Part shown: in pieces, positions 31,070 through 39,273 of the stretch
Layout of the letters: each line of letters begins with the position of its first letter
How positions within the stretch are numbered: position 1 is the first letter of the stretch
Assembly: GCA_964480365.1 (NCBI GenBank)
Contig: CAYZPM010000018.1
Coordinates: 10,456 to 74,455 of the forward strand
Reading direction: 5' to 3'
DNA length: 64,000 nucleotides
Origin: CAIQPV01 sp964480365
GTDB taxonomy: Bacteria; Pseudomonadota; Gammaproteobacteria; Burkholderiales; Gallionellaceae
Position numbers and translations under genes: made by a program
The notes under the pieces: generated by a model
The model's input: the letters and a program-made list of their open reading frames with translations, nothing else
Database searches by the model: none
Told to the model about the DNA's origin: nothing

Positions 31070-33337
31070 CTACGGGCGTTTCGAAACCTGTTGACTGAGA
31101 AAACTGGCAAGCGGTTTGTCCATTTCCAAAATATGCGGGAGTAGCCAGTCCTTGATGTATTGCAGTACCAGCAATTCACCCCCATCGGTAAATTTCCCAC
31201 GCAAATAATTTGCCTCTCCCATCAGGCGTTGATGCATTTTCTTATGTATCTCATAACCGGCGTATCCATATTGATTCATCATGCGTTCCTCGGCTTCAAA
31301 GTGAGCGCGGGCGTATGTGATCATTTCATCGAACTGATGAATAGCGACCTCCGTTGGCACATTGTGTTTTACTGCATCATTTAGTCGGTTGATGATGTTT
31401 ACCAGCTCCCGGTGCTGCTGGTCTATTGTCTGCTCACCTAGCAAATAGTCTGCATCAAGAACAATCCAGGATAAATGGTCGGCTTGTCCACTCGCTTTAT
31501 TTTTGAAAAAAGTATAGGTTTTTTTGCCGCCAGACTTGCTTTCATACATCGCACTATCAGCAGCCGTCATCAGCTTATCAATTTCATAACCGTCATCCGG
31601 ATACATCGCAATTCCGATACTGACACCGATATTACAATTAGCCATACCATACAAAAACACCGGCTCAGTCAACTTCTGAATGATCTTCTTCGCAATATTG
31701 TTTACGTCAGTCTTATTATCCACTTCTCCCAAAATAATGGTGAACTCATCACCCCCGAGGCGTGCAACCGTATCTACCCCCCGTACGCATTCCTTCAAAC
31801 GCATTGCCACGGCCTTCAATACGATATCGCCAGCTTCATGTCCATAACTGTCATTAACAGCCTTGAATCCATCAAGGTCCAAAAAGAGGATGGCCAAGCG
31901 GTCATGCTTCCGTTTTGCCTGTGAAATCGCTTGGGATAGGCGGTCATAAAACAATTCGCGATTGGGCAGTTTTGTCAGCTTGTCGTGGTAAGCCAGAAAC
32001 TTGATTTTTTGATTCGCCAGCTTGCGTTCCGTGATGTCTTGCCAAATGCCGACCAGCAGACGCTTGCTGGGCAGGTCTAACATGCGTGCGTAGATTTCGA
32101 CGTCCAGAATGTCTCCGTTCTTGCAGCGGTGACGGTTCTCTATTGTCGTTCCGCCTGAAGCGTCAACTTGCCGCACTGCGGCAATTAATGCCTCTTCATT
32201 TAAGTCAGCCTGGATATCTATCAGACGCAAACGGAGAAATTCCTCATGCGTATAACCGAGCATACGGCAGGCAGCAGGATTGGCTTCGACAAAATATAAA
32301 GTTTCGGGGTCTATCAATTCAATACCGATGGACGCCTGATTGAAAACGGCTCTGAACAAAGCTTCACGCTCTGCCAGTTGATCTTCCAAACTCTTGCGTT
32401 CGGTGATGTCCTGAAAAAAACCATAGACTCGCTGGTGCTCCAAATCCGTTTCACCAATGGCATGAACGTCCCGGAGGTTTCCTTTCGCGGTAACTATTTC
32501 CAGTTCGACATCAAACGCCTCGCCATACTCGATCGCCCGATTTATAGCCCGTTCAATAATCGGTCTGGATGCAGGCGCATAGAAATTAATTGCTTTTTCC
32601 ACCGTCAGCTCGAAGGTAGTATCGACTTCATGAATATTGTAAATCTCCTTCGTCCACGTCAGTTTCCTGGTGTCTGCATAAAACTCCCAGCCACCAACTT
32701 TTCCTATCTGTTCGGTTTCATTTAGTAACCGTTGGATTTTATTTAGCGCCTCATCGGCTTTATTGTGCTCGGTGACATCCTCTGTTATGCCCATCAATTT
32801 TTTAACGCCGCCATTCTTGTCTTTAATGGGGACGAAACACGACTTATAAATTCTCCCAAGCGGCCCGCTGGAATTAAACTCGAACTGGCTGGTTTCTCCG
32901 GCATATGCTTGTGCAAGCAACGTCCCTATGCGTACCCTGTCGGGGTCACTTACTGCGTCCAGGTATAACAAACCCTGAACCTCGCATTCCTCCTTGAGTC
33001 CCAACATGCAGAGCCCCGCCCGGTTCATGGAGGTTAACCTGCCGTTCATGTCAATCTCATGGATACACATGGGAGAGTTTTCGATGAGCAAGCGGTTGTG
33101 ATTTTCGCTTTCGCTCAAGGCACGGGTAATTTTCTCGTTTTCCCGCAATGCCGCTTCCAGTTCATCGGTGCGGTGGCGCACCTGATCTTCAAGCGTAATC
33201 GCTGTCTGAAACAGGTTGAAGTCAGAACCCTGAATACTCGTGCTATTTTCAACTCGATTCATCAATGCCTGAATGATCTTATTCAGACGCGCGATCTCGG
33301 CAAGCAATGCCTGTTCGCTTATATCCAGGTCAGGCAT
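31070..33337 (-). CDS. Diguanylate cyclase with PAS domains and C-terminal hemerythrin
   Basis: This 755-residue protein makes cyclic di-GMP. It has an N-terminal coiled coil, three PAS domains (about 75-190, 205-325 and 335-455), a GGDEF domain (about 460-620, intact 'ARLGGDEFTIILGE' active site) and a bacteriohemerythrin domain (about 630-750). The last has His/Glu iron ligands in 'DQQHRELVNIINRLNDAV', 'ARAHFEAEERMM', 'EIHKKMHQRL' and 'LLPHILEMDK'. No EAL domain is present. I chose the ATG at 33337, which overlaps the FIST gene stop by 8 bp. It is a likely oxygen- or NO-responsive c-di-GMP source. Confidence 0.93.
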   Translation of the reverse strand: MPDLDISEQALLAEIARLNKIIQALMNRVENSTSIQGSDFNLFQTAITLEDQVRHRTDELEAALRENEKITRALSESENHNRLLIENSPMCIHEIDMNGRLTSMNRAGLCMLGLKEECEVQGLLYLDAVSDPDRVRIGTLLAQAYAGETSQFEFNSSGPLGRIYKSCFVPIKDKNGGVKKLMGITEDVTEHNKADEALNKIQRLLNETEQIGKVGGWEFYADTRKLTWTKEIYNIHEVDTTFELTVEKAINFYAPASRPIIERAINRAIEYGEAFDVELEIVTAKGNLRDVHAIGETDLEHQRVYGFFQDITERKSLEDQLAEREALFRAVFNQASIGIELIDPETLYFVEANPAACRMLGYTHEEFLRLRLIDIQADLNEEALIAAVRQVDASGGTTIENRHRCKNGDILDVEIYARMLDLPSKRLLVGIWQDITERKLANQKIKFLAYHDKLTKLPNRELFYDRLSQAISQAKRKHDRLAILFLDLDGFKAVNDSYGHEAGDIVLKAVAMRLKECVRGVDTVARLGGDEFTIILGEVDNKTDVNNIAKKIIQKLTEPVFLYGMANCNIGVSIGIAMYPDDGYEIDKLMTAADSAMYESKSGGKKTYTFFKNKASGQADHLSWIVLDADYLLGEQTIDQQHRELVNIINRLNDAVKHNVPTEVAIHQFDEMITYARAHFEAEERMMNQYGYAGYEIHKKMHQRLMGEANYLRGKFTDGGELLVLQYIKDWLLPHILEMDKPLASFLSQQVSKRP

Positions 33338-34502
33338 TGTGCGCACCTGAATCTGACTTCTGTGTGGTGCCGATGGCGATCCCGGTAAGCGTCTGGTTGA
33401 CGTGTATTCCGTTGAATTGCTCACCATAACTGTTGAAACCTATGGTGTTGTTGCGCAGGAAAATCTCCTCGATGCGATCTTTCAAACCATTCTGTGAAAT
33501 TTCAAGATTACGCCAGATACAGTCGCAACCGATGACCAGTTGTGGCGACCCGATCTCCGCGCGGATTGTGTCGAATAAGTGCTCTAGCTTCTTCACTATA
33601 TCCACGCCATGCGCCACCCTGAGTACCAACCCAACCTCAATGGCGCAAGAGAAAGTCAGGCTGCCGTCGGCATTCGCCTTCTGGATAGAGCGCACATAAT
33701 CCGTACCGCCCATTTTTACAACCACGGGCGAAGCGGCGAAACCCGAACGCATAGAATTGAGGTCATGAACATCAACGCCAACCATTCTGGCATATTCTGA
33801 AGCTGCCGGTAGCCCGTTGATTTCTTTAACAATGCGTCTGGCGGGATCTGCTTCAGTGACTACGAGGCGTTCACCAAAGGCAACAAAATGCTGGGACATG
33901 AATATTTTGAAGGGCAAGGAAGTGCTAACCAGGATCAATAAGGCGCTATCAGAATGGAAACGACCATCGCTATAAACGTAGGTCTTTTCTAATTTCAGGT
34001 CATCACCTGCTGAGCCGCCAAACAACGAGATATTGCCTAAGGAATTTTGCAACGCACGCGTCACCGACTCTTCGCGCATGGCCATGGCATCAATCAGTAG
34101 TAGTGCAAAGCTGGTATCTGGACGTAAGTTGGGAGCTTTACTTTCAAGTTGCTGTAGCAGGCCTTGGGCAAAACGGTGTCCTTTGCCGAGATCGAACTGA
34201 CTTAAATTATCCAGCAGTCCACAGACGGCAAGACAACTTCCTTTTAGAAAGCACACACCAGACAGGCTATGCTGGCGATACCCGACTGGCCCAATTTCAC
34301 CTGCCGTGGTGCAACCGACTACTTGAACCCCTGCAAACAAGCGGCGCATTTCTGCTGCCAACACGTCAAGGTCATATTCACTTGAGCAGAAGAAAACAAC
34401 AAGTTCCATGTCCGGCTGCTCTACCGCCGCGTAAAATTCCTGCACCGCCTGGCGAGCATCCATTGCACAGGATTGCGCCCTGACAATACGCTGAAGACTC
34501 AT
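33330..34502 (-). CDS. FIST-domain sensor protein
   Basis: This 390-residue protein has a FIST N domain (about 20-215; 'VQVVGCTTAGEIGPVGYRQH', 'NISLFGGSAGDDLKLEKTYV') and a FIST C domain (about 225-370; 'LVIGCDCIWRNLEISQNGL', 'IGFNSYGEQFNGIHVNQTLTG' in part). FIST proteins are ligand sensors of signal transduction; the NO-sensing haem protein NosP belongs here, and haem binding cannot be judged from sequence alone. The ATG at 34502 has AGGTGA upstream. Overlap with the diguanylate cyclase gene points to one operon. Confidence 0.9.
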   Translation of the reverse strand: MSLQRIVRAQSCAMDARQAVQEFYAAVEQPDMELVVFFCSSEYDLDVLAAEMRRLFAGVQVVGCTTAGEIGPVGYRQHSLSGVCFLKGSCLAVCGLLDNLSQFDLGKGHRFAQGLLQQLESKAPNLRPDTSFALLLIDAMAMREESVTRALQNSLGNISLFGGSAGDDLKLEKTYVYSDGRFHSDSALLILVSTSLPFKIFMSQHFVAFGERLVVTEADPARRIVKEINGLPAASEYARMVGVDVHDLNSMRSGFAASPVVVKMGGTDYVRSIQKANADGSLTFSCAIEVGLVLRVAHGVDIVKKLEHLFDTIRAEIGSPQLVIGCDCIWRNLEISQNGLKDRIEEIFLRNNTIGFNSYGEQFNGIHVNQTLTGIAIGTTQKSDSGAHNA

Positions 34503-34622
34503 GTCGATCACCTGCACTTTGAAACCGATGTGATACCCGGTTAATCAATTATCATCATTGCTCCCCGACTTAGTTATGGTACTCCGTTTTTTCGTATCTT
34601 GGTCGCCATAAATTGAGATGGG

Positions 34623-34931
34623 CTATGCTTGATCCCAAGACTCATAGTGATGTAGCCAACAAGCCACAACAAATTTCTCTCCCCCGCGAGTAATCACCGG
34701 TTGGTTCCATTCCTCACCATAAAACACCTTCAATGATGCCTCGCTTTCCCATTGGGAGATCATTGAATACTCATCCGGATTCCATTTCGTTGGTTTGTGA
34801 ATTGTGGCAGAAATGTAGCCAGCGGCTTCATGAACTCGATGAAGGGCAACTGAAGAAAATAAATCCTCAAACTCTTGTCGGAATGCATTATCAACTCGCA
34901 CTCGAAATATCCTTGTAATGCTCATATTCAT
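34623..34931 (-). CDS. Antibiotic-biosynthesis-monooxygenase (ABM)-type small protein
   Basis: This 102-residue protein has the ferredoxin-like ABM pattern: 'ITRIFRVRVDNAFRQEFEDL' at the start, then 'HKPTKWNPDEYSMISQWESE', and a hydrophobic end with 'ACWLHHYES'. Family members are often monooxygenases of quinones or haem-related enzymes, but many have no known substrate. ATGs at 34931 and 34925 are both possible; AGGGG is 3 and 9 bases away. The 247-bp gap to the globin gene shows nothing clear. Confidence 0.65.
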   Translation of the reverse strand: MNMSITRIFRVRVDNAFRQEFEDLFSSVALHRVHEAAGYISATIHKPTKWNPDEYSMISQWESEASLKVFYGEEWNQPVITRGGEKFVVACWLHHYESWDQA

Positions 34932-35178
34932 AAACCCCTAAAATCCTCTAGTCTTAATAGTTTACTTTCAATCTTGTCTTTTGTTGTACTGATTATTTTA
35001 CCCTTGAGCTTCTTAGTCTTAATTACTTCTCCTGAGAGATAGTTGGTAGTGGTTCTAGATTAACTACCGTGTTTTTTATCGGCAAGAACGTAAAAAATCT
35101 CTTCTTTCCCAATCAGGAAAACACCACCGTCTCGAACTTTAAGATGTAGCGGAAGTCCGTGGATGGGGCTGGCGACAG

Positions 35179-35610
35179 TTATTTTGAGGTGGGCCTGGGA
35201 ATGATTATTGGCTTTTTGTACTTCCAGTCGTTGTTGTACATTGACTCGACTGTATCCTTGATAATTTGCTGCATGAACGCTCTATCTATACGAAGCCAAC
35301 GATCCCGCAACGTCTCCTCCACACCCGCTTCTATCAATGACTCCTCCAACAATACATGTCGAATGTCGAACAACTCTTGTGTTATGTACATAACCTCATG
35401 AACCATCTTTATTTCTTTGCCTAAATAAGGAACATTACTGCCCATTTTCTCGGCCATAAAACTGGACTGTTTGTCCTCAATCACCTTCTGGTCGTGGCCT
35501 TCAAAAAATTTCCCCAGCCATTCGTGAGCATAAATTTTGTCATAGAAAATCTTATGTGCCTTTTGTAATGATTGCAGACCGCCAATAGCCTCATAAAGCG
35601 TTGGGTTCAT
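35179..35610 (-). CDS. Truncated haemoglobin-like protein
   Basis: This 143-residue globin of the truncated 2/2 type has 'LYEAIGGLQSLQKAHKIFYD', 'WLGKFFEGHDQKVIEDKQSS', a candidate proximal His in 'FDIRHVLLEESLIEAG' and the Trp of helix G in 'LRDRWLRIDRAFMQQ'. Such proteins bind O2 or NO. GAGGAG lies 7 bases before the ATG at 35610, which decides the start over a TTG five codons upstream. It is a single gene in an area rich in gas-binding proteins. Confidence 0.85.
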   Translation of the reverse strand: MNPTLYEAIGGLQSLQKAHKIFYDKIYAHEWLGKFFEGHDQKVIEDKQSSFMAEKMGSNVPYLGKEIKMVHEVMYITQELFDIRHVLLEESLIEAGVEETLRDRWLRIDRAFMQQIIKDTVESMYNNDWKYKKPIIIPRPTSK

Positions 35611-35791
35611 ATTCGTGCTCCTCAATTCATTTAGGATTCTTGCATCCTTCAGATACTCGTTCGTCGCTATTCTTGCGGCAAGAATCCTTGCGTCCGTCCT
35701 GTGTCGGTGGGCATGGTCAACATTTTTGTTGTAACCTTATCTTGGAAATGTCAGCAAGAATTCAAGTTGTGGAGGCGGATTCATAAACCGG

Positions 35792-36211
35792 CTAATGAAG
35801 CTTCGGGCTGGAGTCTTCCGGGTATTCAAAATCTACACATTCATCAACCACTCCCCAGTCCTCTACCGTCAGCGGTTCTTTGCCCAAATCCCACACCATC
35901 GAATGTACATCAATATCAAACCACTCCAGGAACATCTCAAGTGAACGATTTTCAGGCCACATTGATTCATCCGCAGCCCAGTCAAACAATATAGAATCGA
36001 ACAGGAAACGCCACCGATCTTCTGCCCACTTTATGGCATGAAGAGGATCGTCGAATTGAGGGATTAGGAAGGTATCGTTATCAATACGCAACATTTCCAA
36101 CGTCAGAGACAATGGGTTTTGGTCGGCAGCGTTCAACCAATCAAGAAAAGGTTGCTTGAATATCAGTATCAACACTGTGCGGTTGAGTACGAATCTTGGG
36201 TAATCAGTCAC
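35792..36211 (-). CDS. Conserved-type hypothetical acidic protein
   Basis: This 139-residue protein is rich in Trp, Asp and Glu ('WAEDRWRFLFDSILFDWAAD', 'FLEWFDIDVHSMVWDLG'). It starts at GTG with AGGAG 8 bases upstream. I do not recognise a family or an active-site motif. It lacks a signal peptide and membrane segments and is probably cytoplasmic. The zinc-ribbon gene next door runs the same way 23 bp upstream and may be co-transcribed. Confidence 0.65.
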   Translation of the reverse strand: MTDYPRFVLNRTVLILIFKQPFLDWLNAADQNPLSLTLEMLRIDNDTFLIPQFDDPLHAIKWAEDRWRFLFDSILFDWAADESMWPENRSLEMFLEWFDIDVHSMVWDLGKEPLTVEDWGVVDECVDFEYPEDSSPKLH

Positions 36212-36234
36212 GGGCGATTCTCCTGTAAATCCTG

Positions 36235-36471
36235 CTATTTTATTTGCTCACCCTCTATCAACCTCGCCATATCTCCTTGGCATTCTGCACATTTTCCAAC
36301 AAGCAGCAAGTTACCGGCTTTGACTGCCCCGGAATAGTTAATAATAGTAACCTCATGCTGACACTTGCCGCACCAGACATTGGAGAGCAGTCGTTTTCTG
36401 GTGTCGACGGCGATAGCTGCCCAGAGCTTTGCGGCAGGTTTGGTAAAATTCGGAATGGATTCTATGGTCAT
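36235..36471 (-). CDS. Small zinc-ribbon-like protein
   Basis: This 78-residue protein has two CxxC pairs, 'WCGKCQHEVTI' (about 33) and 'GKCAECQGDMARL' (about 59), typical of a zinc ribbon. The N-terminal third is a helical, basic segment. No clear ribosome site precedes the ATG. The function is unknown. Confidence 0.6.
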   Translation of the reverse strand: MTIESIPNFTKPAAKLWAAIAVDTRKRLLSNVWCGKCQHEVTIINYSGAVKAGNLLLVGKCAECQGDMARLIEGEQIK

Positions 36472-36666
36472 AAAATAATACTATCATGACAAATGAATAG
36501 CACACCATTGGCTCGATCTACACGGTCTTCAAATTGATAATCGAATGAAAATAACTTTGCTGTTAGCTACCCGCGTGCTGGATCGGGTTGGGTTGAGGGG
36601 CGATGCGGGGCTGATAGAACCGGTTCGTGGGCCTCGTTCCTGAACTCATTCGTTAGGCGACTTCGC

Positions 36667-36975
36667 ATGATGACTTTCGACACCGTCAAGAGCCTGGGTA
36701 AGTGGACGCCGATTCGGCATTGTCCCGGTAGGTTTGTGCTGCGTGGTGTATCACCAGCATTTAGCGTTGTCGATTTGCTTGGGGGCATTGCAGGTGTTCA
36801 GCAGTTTCAGTCACCAAGAGCCATAGACTCGGTCTGGGTTGCTTGCCTTGAGGATGGCGGGGTGATTTCTTATCGTCGGCTTGCTGGCACTTGGCGTCAC
36901 ACTCTGAACACGGAAGAAGGATTCAGACGGAAATTGGAACAGCTTGAGATTAGCTTGCATGAGCCTGTCGCCTAA
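36667..36975 (+). CDS. Hypothetical protein
   Basis: This 102-residue protein was not recognised. It contains 'KWTPIRHCPGRFVLRGVSP' and 'QQFQSPRAIDSVWVACLEDG', then a basic helix and an acidic end. GTTAGGC (36653-36659) stands just before the start, as in integron cassettes, but no matching attC site was found. No Shine-Dalgarno is visible near ATGATG. The reading frame is clean, but coding evidence is otherwise modest. Confidence 0.5.
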   Translation: MMTFDTVKSLGKWTPIRHCPGRFVLRGVSPAFSVVDLLGGIAGVQQFQSPRAIDSVWVACLEDGGVISYRRLAGTWRHTLNTEEGFRRKLEQLEISLHEPVA

Positions 36976-37176
36976 TTAATATTGGACAGTCTGAGTCCTT
37001 AGAATTATCGCTAGGTATAAAGCAGCGCATTTATTGCAACTCAAATTCCGCATATAACCAGTTCATGTCATCAGCTGTTCTAGTACGAATTCATTTTTCA
37101 ATAATAAACAAAATTAACAGGTTTTGATTCATATGGCATGGGAAAATATAGACTCAACCACCCAACATAACCCGAG

Positions 37177-38976
37177 ATGTCCATCTCAACACCAGCCAAA
37201 CCTAGTTCCGCTAGACGCATATCCTCTCTTCGAGATTTGTGGCCATTCCTGCGCCCCTATAGTGGAAGAATTGCGTTGGCATTTGTATTGCTATGCCTTG
37301 GCTCTGGCACTCTACTATTGGTGCCGTTGGCTTTTCGTGACCTGATTGATTTCGGTTTCGGCCAAAAACAAAATGCCAGTGGTGGGCTGCTAGGTACGCT
37401 GAGCTTGAATGGACACTTTGCCGCACTGTTCGGATTGGCAACCTTGTGGGCTGTGACGGTAGCTTCGCGCTATTACACCGTGACTTGGGTAGGTGAGCGG
37501 GTAACAGTAGATTTGCGTAGCGCTGTTTATGCGCGGGTGATGGCGCAATCCCCACAATTCTTCGAGACATTGCAAACCGGCGAAGTGCTATCTCGCCTCA
37601 CAGGTGACACCACACTCATCCAGACCGTGGTCGGAAGCTCTATATCGATGGGCTTACGAAGCCTTTTCCAATTCATCGGTGGCATGGCCATGTTGGCTGT
37701 GACCAGTTTTTATCTGTTCTCACTCAATCTTGGTCTGATGGCGTTGCTAACTCTCCCCATCCTGGCCATTGGCCGCAAAGTTAAAAAACTCTCGCGTGAA
37801 TCACAAGACAAAATTGCGGACGCTTCGGCGCTGGCAGCCGAAATACTCAATGCAGTACCAACCGTGCAAGCCTATACGCAGGAACAACGCGAAATCAGTC
37901 GCTTTGCCGACCGGGCGGAATTAAGTTTCATTACTGCGATTCAGCGCACCCGCGTGCGTTCAGCAATGACGGCCCTGATCATTACTGCTGTGATGGGCTC
38001 AATTATTTTTGTGTTATGGGTCGGTGCTAACCAGGTTCATGAAGGCAGCATGACGGGCGGGCAACTGGCTTCGTTCGTCTTGTATGCGGTTCTAGTAGCG
38101 GGTGGCGTAGGCACCATGTCGGAAGTATGGGGGGATGTGATGCGTGCAGCGGGTGCAACTGAGCGATTATTGGAATTACTCAATGCAAAGCCAACGATTG
38201 TCGAGGCCGCCGCACCGCAAACCATTCCGCAACCCAGAAATGCAGAGATTCAGTTTGATAATGTCACCTTCAGTTATCCCTCGCAAATGCAAACAGTTGC
38301 GCTGGATGGAATTACTCTCAATATTGCTCCGGGTGAAAGCATCGCGCTAGTTGGCCCATCAGGTGCTGGAAAGACGACGCTGTTTCAACTCTTATTGCGC
38401 TTTTACGATGTGACGAATGGCACGATACGCTTTAATGGACAGGATATTCGTCAACTTTCTTTGCATGACTTGCGCGACAAAATATCCATCGTGCCGCAAG
38501 ACTCAGTGATTTTCTCTGCCAATGCTATGGAAAATATTCGTTATGGTCGCCAAACTGCCAGTGACGAGGAAGTCATGGCAGCTGCAAAGTCGGCCCAAGT
38601 TGAAGAATTCATCAATCGTCTCCCAGAAGGCTACCAGACATTTTTGGGAGAGCGCGGCACACGTTTGTCTGGGGGGCAGAGGCAACGTATTGCTATCGCG
38701 CGTGCGATTCTAAAAAATTCTCCTTTGCTATTGCTTGACGAGGCCACCAGTGCGCTGGATGCAGAATCAGAAATTCTAGTACAAGAAGGATTGAACGCAG
38801 CGATGCAGGGGCGAACAACAATTATTATTGCGCACCGGCTTGCTACCGTGAAGAAGGTCAGTAGGATTATCGTGCTGGAGCATGGCCACATCGTCGAAAC
38901 CGGTTCACCAGAGGATTTACGAAAACAGAGCGGACTGTATGCGCGACTCGCACGCTTGCAATTTGACGTTGAATAG
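37177..38976 (+). CDS. MsbA-like ABC exporter (fused permease and ATPase)
   Basis: This 599-residue half-transporter has six membrane helices (about 35-310), then an ATPase domain with Walker A 'GPSGAGKTT' (about 388), signature 'LSGGQRQRIAIARAIL' (about 494), Walker B 'PLLLLDEATSALD' and the switch His in 'IIIAHRLATV'. It belongs to the MsbA/HlyB exporter class and probably works as a homodimer; lipid or drug-like cargo is possible. It is a single gene with no membrane-fusion partner beside it. Confidence 0.93.
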   Translation: MSISTPAKPSSARRISSLRDLWPFLRPYSGRIALAFVLLCLGSGTLLLVPLAFRDLIDFGFGQKQNASGGLLGTLSLNGHFAALFGLATLWAVTVASRYYTVTWVGERVTVDLRSAVYARVMAQSPQFFETLQTGEVLSRLTGDTTLIQTVVGSSISMGLRSLFQFIGGMAMLAVTSFYLFSLNLGLMALLTLPILAIGRKVKKLSRESQDKIADASALAAEILNAVPTVQAYTQEQREISRFADRAELSFITAIQRTRVRSAMTALIITAVMGSIIFVLWVGANQVHEGSMTGGQLASFVLYAVLVAGGVGTMSEVWGDVMRAAGATERLLELLNAKPTIVEAAAPQTIPQPRNAEIQFDNVTFSYPSQMQTVALDGITLNIAPGESIALVGPSGAGKTTLFQLLLRFYDVTNGTIRFNGQDIRQLSLHDLRDKISIVPQDSVIFSANAMENIRYGRQTASDEEVMAAAKSAQVEEFINRLPEGYQTFLGERGTRLSGGQRQRIAIARAILKNSPLLLLDEATSALDAESEILVQEGLNAAMQGRTTIIIAHRLATVKKVSRIIVLEHGHIVETGSPEDLRKQSGLYARLARLQFDVE

Positions 38977-39108
38977 TGCGCTGCCCAATAAAGGTAGGGG
39001 AAACTGGTCAACTAATCGGTCTTGCCGGACGCTAGTGATTTTCTGAAAAGGCCGTAGCTCATCCTGCTGCAATGTCCGTTTCCAACATTATCGAACCAAT
39101 TGCTTTGG

Positions 39109-39222
39109 CCCTTTCTGTCTTGCTACTGCCATCTTCAACCCGGCGACCTGATATTCGCTGGAACTCCTGAAGGTGGCGGTCTAGTCAGCACAGGGGATCA
39201 TATTGATGGCATGAAGGTATCA
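39109..39222 (+). pseudogene. Fragment of a fumarylacetoacetate-hydrolase-family gene
   Basis: About 38 codons read 'CHLQPGDLIFAGTPEGGGLV' and continue 'STGDHIDGMK', which matches the conserved C-terminal part of FAH-family hydrolases (usual text 'L.PGDLI.TGTP.GVG'). The rest of the gene is missing on both sides, and no start lies nearby. It looks like a decayed remnant in the 297-bp gap between the ABC exporter and tex. Confidence 0.6.
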
Positions 39223-39273
39223 GAATCATCTAACTTAAAGTCGGCGTCTATAAATCATAGCGCTGATTTATCC

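Noticed and set aside
36653..36659. GTTAGGC directly before the hypothetical gene at 36667, like an integron cassette boundary
   Set aside because: No matching GCCTAAC half-site or attC-like palindrome was found on either side, and no integron integrase is present in the window. A 7-base match is weak.
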